Origin: UBA10364 sp049611965
Lineage (GTDB): Bacteria > Bacteroidota > Bacteroidia > Flavobacteriales > Schleiferiaceae
Reading direction: 5' to 3'
NCBI GenBank assembly: GCA_049611965.1
Contig: JBMZBC010000028.1
Coordinates: forward strand, 1-20,911
Length of the DNA: 20,911 nt
The position numbers were made by a program, and so were the translations under genes. The notes under the pieces are model-generated. The model worked only from the letters and a program-made list of their open reading frames with translations, was not told where the DNA came from and did no database searches. Below, piece by piece: positions 14,787 through 20,911 of the stretch. Every line of letters starts with the position of its first letter. The stretch's first letter is position 1.

Positions 14787-16931
14787 TTATAGATCTAAAG
14801 CTAATCCTAAAGTCCACATTCTAGGGGTAAAGGTGCGGTATCCTGCTGGCCTTGCAGCCACAATGTGACGGGTGTTCGAAATGTTTTGGATGCCGGCTTG
14901 CAGCGTACACATCTTGCTGAACTTATAGTTGATCGAGTAATTCGCGACCAATGCCGCTGGAAGGTCATATTCATCGAGCTCAGAAGCTGATTTACGTGAG
15001 CTTAGTGCTTGTAGTTGAAGACCTGTATTCCACTTGCCACTTTCGTAAAGTACTTGTACATTGGCCTGTAGCGCGGGTAGGTATGGAAGGATGTCTCCTT
15101 CTTTTACGTTGCCCCATCCGTCAAAATCACTGCTGAAACTCTCGGTGAACACTGCTCTTGTATAGGTTGCAGAGGTTTGTAAGTTCCACTTGCCTAATTG
15201 GCCAGCCCATTGCCCTTCGATGCCGCTGATCTGCGCGGCTCCACCGTTAAACAACTCTCCAGTTCCTGAGCCGCCCGAAGATGCTGCATCAGAGCCCAAT
15301 AGCCTTGCGTATTCACTGTGGAAGAGGGTAAGTGCAATAGGTTGTTTTCTATTCTGGATACCAAATTCGGTATTCACACTAAGCTCGGGTAAAACTCCTT
15401 CTTTACTTCCAGCAGGCGTCATTCCTTGGTGCACTCCTGTAAAGAGGCTCCAGTTGCCAACTTCCTTGCTGAGGCTTATTCCTGGAAGAATGGTTTGTGT
15501 AATGTTTGAACGCTCACTAAGGTCCAAGCCCTGGCGCTCTGGATCTGCGCTGCCCCAATCTGTGCGGTAGCTTTCAATGTGTTCGCCACGAAGCCCTAAT
15601 TGCACACTCCAAGTGTTCCAAGAGGCCGTAGTTCTCCCATAGGCACTTGCAGCTCGTGCTGCGTCCAATCTGTTTCCGGCTGCTCCTGCTAGGCCGTCTT
15701 CTATGAATAGAGGAACTTCGCTGGATAGGGAATAAGTGTCTCTGTGCTGGAATCTATCGGCATGGTCGTAGTGGAACCTTGCTCCAGCTTCGTGTTTGAA
15801 GAGTACATCTCCGGAGCGCTGGCTGTATTGCCCTCTGAACTGTAATCCTTGGCTCAGATAATAGCGGTTATTAGCTTTAAGGGTGGCGGTGTATATGTCT
15901 GTATTTGTGCCTATTAACGCTCCATAGAAACCTAAATAATCATTAGGGTTCGCAAGGATGGAGGATACGCCTACGCTTGTTGAGCCGTCAGAGACTTTAT
16001 CTAGTTTATACCAGTTTCTATGTACGAATTGACGGTATAGGTCAGCACGTACCCAACCCTTTTTAAGATTCAACGTGTAACCTATTCTTGTCATGAGGCG
16101 CTCCATGGCCATATTGTCTAATGCACTGGCGACATAACGGCCGTTAGGGTTCTCAAGGGCATCTTCGAGGATCTGGCCTAAATAGGTTTGATTAGAACGC
16201 TCAGTGGTTCCTGCAAAGAACACCTCTAGATGATGCATGTCCTTATCGTCTAGGTGCTGTATCCATTTGAAGTAACCATCATTGAGTCCGAATCCGCCAT
16301 ACTGTTGACCGTCTATGTCGTTGAACCCTTGCGCACCGTTTCTACCTAACCCATAAAAGAATTGGCTTCTATCGTTTAAACTAACTTGGCCACGTGCGTT
16401 CGCCATGAGTCGCCCAAAGGCACCAGCAGTTGTTCGAATCTGATGGTAGTCCATTTCTTGCGGTGTAGCCGTGACAAAATTAATAGCGCCCCCAGTACTC
16501 TGAGGACCCGTAATAAGTGCAGCGCCACCCTTGAGAATCTCTATCTGTTCATACTTCCAAAGTACTGGTGAATAGTACGCTGCAGGCGCGGAGTAGGCCG
16601 CGGGAGCAGTAAGAATTCCGTCTTCCATCAACGTGATTCGTGAAGAGCGCTCTACACCCGTACCGCGGATACCAATATTCAATCTCAAGCCCCAGCCGTC
16701 CTCTTGTTGGGTATATACGCCAGGCTGAGATTGCAAAAGAGTATTGCCATCAACCACATTGAATCGAGCTAATTCGATCATAGGCAAGACCAATTCTGAA
16801 GAGGAACGGTGGTTGGTTTTCGAATGCGTTGAAGTGATGGTGATGCTCTCTAACTCTACCGGAGCAGGTAAGGTAGTGTCAATAGGTTCCGCCGTTGAGA
16901 AACTGATTGCAAATAGGAGTGGGGTAATCAT
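14787..16931 (-). CDS. TonB-dependent receptor, FecA-like
   Basis: A 714-residue outer-membrane receptor. The only good start gives a short signal peptide (1-14, ...S-F-S-T-A). There is no carboxypeptidase-D domain. Instead a TonB-box-like E-S-I-T-I-T-S (28-34) leads into the plug, with Q-P-G-V-Y-T-Q-Q-E-D-G-W-G (69-81), I-G-I-R-G-T-G-V-E-R-S (87-97) and E-I-L-K-G-G-A-A-L-I-T-G-P (131-143). This plug is of the FecA type, which takes up ferric dicitrate, but related receptors carry other siderophores or metals and ligand residues cannot be assigned. No FecR/FecI regulators or ABC transporter lie next to it. The barrel ends ...T-L-G-L-A-L-D-L. It has a full promoter (16965-16995). Its stop codon touches that of the convergent CotH gene. 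Confidence 0.9.
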   Translation of the reverse strand: MITPLLFAISFSTAEPIDTTLPAPVELESITITSTHSKTNHRSSSELVLPMIELARFNVVDGNTLLQSQPGVYTQQEDGWGLRLNIGIRGTGVERSSRITLMEDGILTAPAAYSAPAAYYSPVLWKYEQIEILKGGAALITGPQSTGGAINFVTATPQEMDYHQIRTTAGAFGRLMANARGQVSLNDRSQFFYGLGRNGAQGFNDIDGQQYGGFGLNDGYFKWIQHLDDKDMHHLEVFFAGTTERSNQTYLGQILEDALENPNGRYVASALDNMAMERLMTRIGYTLNLKKGWVRADLYRQFVHRNWYKLDKVSDGSTSVGVSSILANPNDYLGFYGALIGTNTDIYTATLKANNRYYLSQGLQFRGQYSQRSGDVLFKHEAGARFHYDHADRFQHRDTYSLSSEVPLFIEDGLAGAAGNRLDAARAASAYGRTTASWNTWSVQLGLRGEHIESYRTDWGSADPERQGLDLSERSNITQTILPGISLSKEVGNWSLFTGVHQGMTPAGSKEGVLPELSVNTEFGIQNRKQPIALTLFHSEYARLLGSDAASSGGSGTGELFNGGAAQISGIEGQWAGQLGKWNLQTSATYTRAVFTESFSSDFDGWGNVKEGDILPYLPALQANVQVLYESGKWNTGLQLQALSSRKSASELDEYDLPAALVANYSINYKFSKMCTLQAGIQNISNTRHIVAARPAGYRTFTPRMWTLGLALDL

Positions 16932-16964
16932 CCGAATTATTTAGATTGATTTTAAATAACACGG

Positions 16965-16995
16965 CAAACGTACTATCTTGAATCGTTCTAAACAA
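16965..16995 (-). promoter_or_regulatory. Bacteroidota-type promoter for the FecA-like receptor
   Basis: On the minus strand TTG at 16995-16993, 20 bases, then TACGTTTG at 16972-16965 fully match TTG-N17-20-TAnnTTTG. It predicts a leader of roughly 25-30 bases before the ATG at 16931, so the receptor can be transcribed independently of the upstream salvage genes. No Fur-like palindrome stands out. Confidence 0.7.
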
Positions 16996-17024
16996 CCTTT
17001 TAACAAAGGATTTTAGTAAAGATT

Positions 17025-17795
17025 TTAAAACTTCAAATGGCGTATGGTATTGCCGTTATTTATGAGTTGTTCAAGGCTCTTAATGCCAAGCTGTACATGG
17101 CTTTCATCGAACTTTCTCGAATTCACTTTATCCTTTTCCATGGTTTTTACGCCTTCAGGAACCATCGGTGAATCCGTTACCAGTAAGAGTGCCCCAGTCG
17201 GGATGTGATTGTGAAAGCCTACCGTAAACAGGGTAGCGGTTTCCATATCAATGGCGTAGGCACGAATGGCCAACAGGTATTCTTTAAACTCGTCGTCAAA
17301 CTCCCACACTCTGCGGTTGGTGGTGTAGACAGTACCCGTCCAATAGTTGATGTTGTTATCACGCACAGTAGTCGATACGGCTTTTTGCAAAGCAAATGAA
17401 GGCATAGCCGGTACTTCGGGTGGGAAATAATCGTCGGATGTACCCTCGCCACGTATAGCGCCAATAGGTAAAATGAAATCACCGATAGAATTTCGTTTTT
17501 TCAGTCCGCCGCACTTCCCTAAAAACAGCACTGCCTTTGGTTCTATGGCCGACAGTAGGTCCATAATAGTTGCAGCATTGGGAGAACCCATTCCAAAGTT
17601 GATCATCGTAATGCCGTTGTGCGTGGCACTGCTCATACTTTTATCTCTGCCCTGTACCTCTGCTCCTGTTAACTGGGCAAAGAGGTCTACATAATGCTGA
17701 AAATTGGTCAAGAGTATGTAATTCCCAAAATCTTCAAGGGCTACTCCTGTATAGCGTACAAGCCAGTTGTCGACGATTTCTTTTTTTGTTTTCAT
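17025..17795 (-). CDS. amn: AMP nucleosidase, short Bacteroidota type
   Basis: A 256-residue cytosolic enzyme that cleaves AMP to adenine and ribose 5-phosphate (EC 3.2.2.4). The phosphorylase/nucleosidase fold of the PNP/UDP family is visible: M-I-N-F-G-M-G-S-P-N (64-73), the V-L-F-L-G-K-C-G-G-L (89-98) core strand, the D-M-E-T-A segment (183-187), whose Met-Glu pair binds the ribose, and L-V-T-D-S-P (205-210), whose Asp208 fits the base-binding acid. The length fits the short AMP nucleosidases of Bacteroidota rather than the roughly 480-residue E. coli enzyme, which carries an extra N-terminal domain. Its ATG overlaps the cytidine deaminase stop by four bases (ATGA), so the two are translated from one mRNA. 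A related nucleoside phosphorylase function is the main alternative. Confidence 0.88.
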   Translation of the reverse strand: MKTKKEIVDNWLVRYTGVALEDFGNYILLTNFQHYVDLFAQLTGAEVQGRDKSMSSATHNGITMINFGMGSPNAATIMDLLSAIEPKAVLFLGKCGGLKKRNSIGDFILPIGAIRGEGTSDDYFPPEVPAMPSFALQKAVSTTVRDNNINYWTGTVYTTNRRVWEFDDEFKEYLLAIRAYAIDMETATLFTVGFHNHIPTGALLLVTDSPMVPEGVKTMEKDKVNSRKFDESHVQLGIKSLEQLINNGNTIRHLKF

Positions 17796-18286
17796 AGGTT
17801 CTTAGGTAAAGTAAAACTGAAGGGTAGCAAATCCTGTACCCCCTTGAATTCAAAGGCATCTGTAGTCCTATTCATCAAGAACAATTGGTAGGGCACTTCT
17901 TGCCTTAACTCAGTTTCATGCAGCACTTGCCTACACGATCCGCAGGGCGCAGCCGGAGACCGCTCTTGCTCACCGGTCATGATATAAATGGCTTTGATAC
18001 GTTCATGAGGGAACGCGGCCTTAGCGGCGAGCACTGCAACGCGCTCTCCACACAATCCGTCTGGAAATGCCGCATTCTCTTGATTGGTACCGACCACAGT
18101 GTGCCCGTTATCTAATAGGACAACACTTGAAACGGGATAATTTGAATAGGGAGCATATGCCGAATCTAACAGTTCTTCGAGTTTCTCCTCAATAGCTTTT
18201 GGAACAATCGCCTTCGTCCTCCAATCTTCATGAAGCGTGTAGCGAATAGTTTTCTCTTGTTGCATGCGCTGGGTCTTGGTGCCCAT
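17792..18286 (-). CDS. cdd: Cytidine deaminase
   Basis: A 164-residue zinc enzyme that turns cytidine and deoxycytidine into uridine and deoxyuridine for pyrimidine salvage. The active site is clear: N-Q-E-N-A-A-F-P-D-G-L-C-G-E-R-V-A (68-84) gives the zinc ligand Cys79 and catalytic Glu81, and P-C-G-S-C-R-Q-V-L (114-122) gives Cys115 and Cys118. The residue between Cys and Glu is Gly, where Ala is usual in this family; both active-site residues remain. Substrate contacts S-N-Y-P-V-S (48-53) are present. The start is uncertain: ATG 18286 is preferred, while ATG 18265 would give 157 residues. The open frame reaches 18376, but that part overlaps the divergent membrane gene. First gene of the pair with AMP nucleosidase. 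Confidence 0.92.
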   Translation of the reverse strand: MGTKTQRMQQEKTIRYTLHEDWRTKAIVPKAIEEKLEELLDSAYAPYSNYPVSSVVLLDNGHTVVGTNQENAAFPDGLCGERVAVLAAKAAFPHERIKAIYIMTGEQERSPAAPCGSCRQVLHETELRQEVPYQLFLMNRTTDAFEFKGVQDLLPFSFTLPKNL

Positions 18287-18344
18287 TAAGATACCTCTTT
18301 TAATCCAACTAAAACGGTTCATAAATGAAACAGATTTAATTGTA

Positions 18345-19454
18345 ATGGGCACTATATGGGCCAGGTTAACACCCAATTACACGGAACTTGATGAATATGG
18401 CGTACTCCCGCTGTTTTGCATGGCACTACTTTTCAGTATGTCATTGGGTTTCCTTTTTATCATAGTTCCAGTTGCGATGTCCATATTTGGTCTGGAGGTT
18501 TATTTCTTGCGCAAGACAGGGTATAAATTCACATGGGATCAAACATTACTCAATCTATCTCTGGGATTTTTTGACCGCCTCATGGGATTATATCTCACCG
18601 AACGCAGCCTCATTCTCATAGAGCAGGTGGTGAGTTGGAGGTTATTCCCTGGAATTGAAAAATCCATTTTTGCATTCGTATTGACCTTTATAGGTGTCGA
18701 TTTTATATGGTACCTATTTCATCGAATGGGACATCGAATTTCCCTTATGTGGGGCATTCACTTAGTGCACCATCAAAGCGACGAATATAATCTCAGTGTG
18801 AACTTCGCTTTAAGCCCACTCGGGTTCATGATACGTAGCATTATGTATTCCTCATTGGTGTTCTTAGGCCTTCCCGTAGAATATGTCATTATGAGTGGTT
18901 ACCTCAATGCGTTCTACCAATACTATTTACACACAGAATTTATTTCGACCATACCTTGGTTAGAGCATGTATTGGTAATGCCTGATCACCATAAGGTGCA
19001 TCATGCTTCCAACGAGGTATACCTCGACAAGAATTATGGCGGTGTATTCATCTTTTGGGACAAGCTTTTTGGTTCTTTTATAGCGTACGAGGAAAAGCCC
19101 GATTACGGTCTGACCACCGAGCTGCCACAAAGAGACTTTATCAATATACAGTTGTTCTTTTTTAAAAAGCTGTATTCAAATTTCCGTCGATATGGCTTTC
19201 AAAGGGGGCTTCATTTGCTTTGGTTGGGTCCGGAACATCAAGATTCTCATGTGCCCGACGTACTTCCATTAGCTGCCAAACCAACTATTAGTAAGGCAGT
19301 AATTGGTATTGCCATCTATTTAATCACATATCGTTTCTTAACGACCACTGACGATTGGCTTTCTATGTGTATTGCCGTGATACTCAATTTAACAGCCATT
19401 GTTCTCGTCAACGGTATAACTTATACGAAAACACACATCAAGCAGCTTAGTTAG
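18345..19454 (+). CDS. Membrane sterol desaturase / fatty acid hydroxylase family protein
   Basis: A 369-residue integral membrane di-iron oxygenase. The histidine clusters that bind the two irons are complete: H-R-M-G-H (126-130), H-L-V-H-H (139-143) and H-H-K-V-H-H (215-220), with a further His at 196. Hydrophobic segments lie around 20-50, 105-125, 165-190, 315-330 and 340-356. The family hydroxylates or desaturates lipids using oxygen and an electron donor in the membrane. The substrate here (lipid, carotenoid or sphingolipid-type) cannot be read. The start at 18345 leaves 58 bases to the divergent cytidine deaminase; the longer frame from 18264 would overlap that gene and adds a charged segment, so it is rejected. 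No clear promoter is visible in the 58 bases. A terminator follows. Confidence 0.88.
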   Translation: MGTIWARLTPNYTELDEYGVLPLFCMALLFSMSLGFLFIIVPVAMSIFGLEVYFLRKTGYKFTWDQTLLNLSLGFFDRLMGLYLTERSLILIEQVVSWRLFPGIEKSIFAFVLTFIGVDFIWYLFHRMGHRISLMWGIHLVHHQSDEYNLSVNFALSPLGFMIRSIMYSSLVFLGLPVEYVIMSGYLNAFYQYYLHTEFISTIPWLEHVLVMPDHHKVHHASNEVYLDKNYGGVFIFWDKLFGSFIAYEEKPDYGLTTELPQRDFINIQLFFFKKLYSNFRRYGFQRGLHLLWLGPEHQDSHVPDVLPLAAKPTISKAVIGIAIYLITYRFLTTTDDWLSMCIAVILNLTAIVLVNGITYTKTHIKQLS

Positions 19455-19463
19455 GCGATAAAA

Positions 19464-19491
19464 AAAGGACGCCCCATCCGGGGCGCCCTTT
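19464..19491. terminator. Bidirectional intrinsic terminator
   Basis: aaaggacgcccc (19464-19475) pairs with ggggcgcccttt (19480-19491) with one A-C mismatch and a four-base loop. An A run on the left serves the minus-strand gene and a short T-rich stretch on the right the plus-strand gene. It separates the convergent desaturase and peptidase genes. Confidence 0.85.
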
Positions 19492-19512
19492 ATTCAAATA
19501 CTCAAAGGAGTG

Positions 19513-20911
19513 TTATTCGAAGCTATAGGTGCTGCCGTAGCGCAACATCTGTCCCAGGAAGTCCATAGGGTAGGTGACCTTAACATCAATGATGCTATCA
19601 CCTTGCATAACAGGCTCCATTTCAGGGTTTACAAAACCGCTATACGGTGCAAGATTCAAAGGCTCAGAACGACGCAATACTTCTGCATGGAGTTCCGCAT
19701 CTACCTTCACTCCATAGGTCTCTACGAGATTTCTTCCGGCTTCAAAATCACCCTCGCTCTTAATACGTTGGATCTCACGGAGCAATTCACCAAAGTACCC
19801 GCGCAGTTTGTCGTAATCATTAACTACGAAGTAGGTCTTGCCGTCGATGACTTTACGCTCGATGACATTCTCTTCCCTTCCGCGCTCAAAAGCCCATGAG
19901 GCTACCAACTGACGGTTGCGCATGTGGTCTTCTTCGATATCGTCTCCAGGCAAAATGCGGCGCAATTGCAGCATCATACCGTTTGAGATGTAATTGTCAA
20001 ACTCTGCATAGCCAGGCTCTTTGTTTTCCATCAAGCCAATTTCCTGCATCTTATCGTCCAAGATGAAGTACAATGCCACGAGGTCGGCGCGAGCTTCTTC
20101 AAGCGTTGAGCTGTAGTTCTTCAAAGTTTCCTTTGGTGTGCCCACGCCAGGGTTGATTTTACCTGATGCATGACCCACCACTTCGTGAAGGGCAGTGTGC
20201 ATCTTGGAACCTAGTTCGCCGTATTTCTCGGCACGCTCGTTGTGCATGGTAGAGAAGCCAAATTCTTCGGCCATACCCTTACCGGCACTTGCGTGGTAGG
20301 CATCTTCAATATTTCCAAGTGATACAGATTTAGAACCGTGCTCTACGCGAATCCAGTTCGCATTTGGAAGGTTTACACCAATAGGCGTAGAAGGAGAGGC
20401 ATCACCAGCTTCACCAGCTACGGTAACAATCTTGTAGCTAACACCGACAACGCTTTCCTTTTTGTGCTCGTCCATGATAGGACTGTTGTCCTCAAACCAT
20501 TGAACGTTATCTGCGACCACGGCCATACGCGCGCTGGCATCAAAGTCTTTCACTTGAACTACGGTCTCGTAAGAACCTCTGTAGCCCATTGGATCGTTAT
20601 ACACTTCCACAAAACCATTGATGTAATCTACATCGCCGCCGGTAGTGCTTACCCACGCAATATTGTAATCGTCCCATTTGGTGAGATCGCCACTTTCGTA
20701 GTATTCGATAAGCAGACCAAGTGCCTTAGCCTGGTCCTCGTTTTCTGCTACTGCTTGGGATGGGACACCTGATCCAGTGATTGCATTCTCAATCAGTTGT
20801 CCTCTCAAGTCACCACTAGGTCCTGGAGGTCCTGCTGGACCTTCAATAGCACCACCAGTTAAACCACCAATGGAAATCCACTTACCACCTTCATAGACAT
20901 ATAGAAATTTT
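19513..20911 (-). CDS. Dipeptidyl peptidase III (M49), 5' end outside the window
   Basis: A zinc exopeptidase that removes dipeptides from the N terminus of short peptides. The frame runs to the window edge, so 465 residues are visible and roughly 200 N-terminal ones are missing; the TTG at 20808 is not a start. The M49 zinc site is intact: H-E-V-V-G-H (20187-20170) in place of the usual HELLGH, and E-E-A-R-A-D (20100-20083) for the second motif. Other family segments are W-F-E-D-N-S-P-I, G-V-N-L-P-N-A-N-W-I-R, G-S-K-S-V and H-M-R-N-R-Q-L. The C terminus is Q-M-L-R-Y-G-S-T-Y-S-F-E. Unusually, just upstream of the family-like part the frame encodes Y-V-Y-E-G-G-K-W-I-S-I-G-G and a collagen-like G-P-A-G-P-P-G-P-S-G-D (20841-20809). 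Whether the protein is cytosolic or exported cannot be judged without the start. Confidence 0.92.
   Translation of the reverse strand, partial: KFLYVYEGGKWISIGGLTGGAIEGPAGPPGPSGDLRGQLIENAITGSGVPSQAVAENEDQAKALGLLIEYYESGDLTKWDDYNIAWVSTTGGDVDYINGFVEVYNDPMGYRGSYETVVQVKDFDASARMAVVADNVQWFEDNSPIMDEHKKESVVGVSYKIVTVAGEAGDASPSTPIGVNLPNANWIRVEHGSKSVSLGNIEDAYHASAGKGMAEEFGFSTMHNERAEKYGELGSKMHTALHEVVGHASGKINPGVGTPKETLKNYSSTLEEARADLVALYFILDDKMQEIGLMENKEPGYAEFDNYISNGMMLQLRRILPGDDIEEDHMRNRQLVASWAFERGREENVIERKVIDGKTYFVVNDYDKLRGYFGELLREIQRIKSEGDFEAGRNLVETYGVKVDAELHAEVLRRSEPLNLAPYSGFVNPEMEPVMQGDSIIDVKVTYPMDFLGQMLRYGSTYSFE
20809..20841 (-). other. Collagen-like Gly-X-Y stretch inside the dipeptidyl peptidase III frame
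   Basis: Three Gly-X-Y triplets plus a further Gly (G-P-A-G-P-P-G-P-S-G-D) are encoded in frame, preceded by an aromatic W-I-S-I-G-G-L-T-G-G segment. Such strings are typical of collagen-like linkers in tail-fibre or surface proteins, and I do not know them from M49 peptidases. Confidence 0.7.

Noticed and set aside
15190..15570. 126-codon plus-strand open frame inside the FecA-like receptor
   Set aside because: It is a shadow of the receptor gene; its proline- and serine-rich product has no domain signal.
18287..18376. N-terminal extension of the cytidine deaminase
   Set aside because: It runs into the divergent desaturase gene and has no resemblance to cytidine deaminases, whose conserved part begins well after 18265.
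20338..20772. 144-codon plus-strand open frame
   Set aside because: It lies wholly inside the dipeptidyl peptidase III gene on the opposite strand, and its product resembles nothing; the minus-strand frame carries the conserved motifs.

Overview
The window reads as chromosomal DNA from a member of the Bacteroidota, most likely a marine-type Flavobacteriales (Cryomorphaceae/Schleiferiaceae-like; this rank is inference). The evidence is: two proteins ending in gliding-motility-associated C-terminal domains (type IX secretion system, T9SS, type B sorting) and one with a type A-like sorting tail, a TonB receptor with a carboxypeptidase-D-like N-terminal domain, a GWxTD-type protein, a Bacteroidota-type short AMP nucleosidase, a bacterial M49 dipeptidyl peptidase III, and several promoters of the Bacteroidota form TTG-N17-20-TAnnTTTG. 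By eye the GC content is in the mid-40s per cent.

Layout. 1-375: 3' end of an IS3-family transposase running in from the left. 376-585: no gene, but a nested inverted-repeat/terminator region. 586-670 (-): tRNA-Ser(UGA), whose promoter stands back to back with that of the rightward pair GWxTD protein + family 2 glycosyltransferase (760-3267). 3408-5900 (+): an outer-membrane TonB receptor, closed by a strong bidirectional terminator. 5956-6963 (-): a DUF6695-like protein with its own promoter. 7021-12181 (-): a tightly coupled three-gene operon of two paralogous IgGFc-binding-domain T9SS adhesins followed by a HAD phosphatase. 12270-12356 (+): tRNA-Ser(GGA) with promoter and terminator. 12492-14786 (+): a secreted CotH-kinase/lamin-tail/T9SS protein, meeting head-on with no spacer a FecA-like TonB receptor (14787-16931, -). 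17025-18286 (-): a nucleotide-salvage pair, cytidine deaminase and AMP nucleosidase, with overlapping ends. 18345-19454 (+): a membrane sterol desaturase/fatty acid hydroxylase, then a terminator shared with a 5'-truncated dipeptidyl peptidase III (19513-20911, -).

How it fits together. Most of the window is cell-surface biology: secreted adhesin-like proteins, a secreted putative kinase, two outer-membrane receptors and a glycosyltransferase, mixed with housekeeping salvage enzymes and two serine tRNAs. No CRISPR array, phage or recognisable defence system is present. The least explained items are the tandem adhesin paralogs translationally coupled to a HAD phosphatase, a collagen-like Gly-Pro stretch inside the dipeptidyl peptidase III reading frame, the DUF6695-like protein with a His-then-Cys arrangement suggestive of a circularly permuted papain-like fold, and the inverted-repeat element beside tRNA-Ser(UGA).
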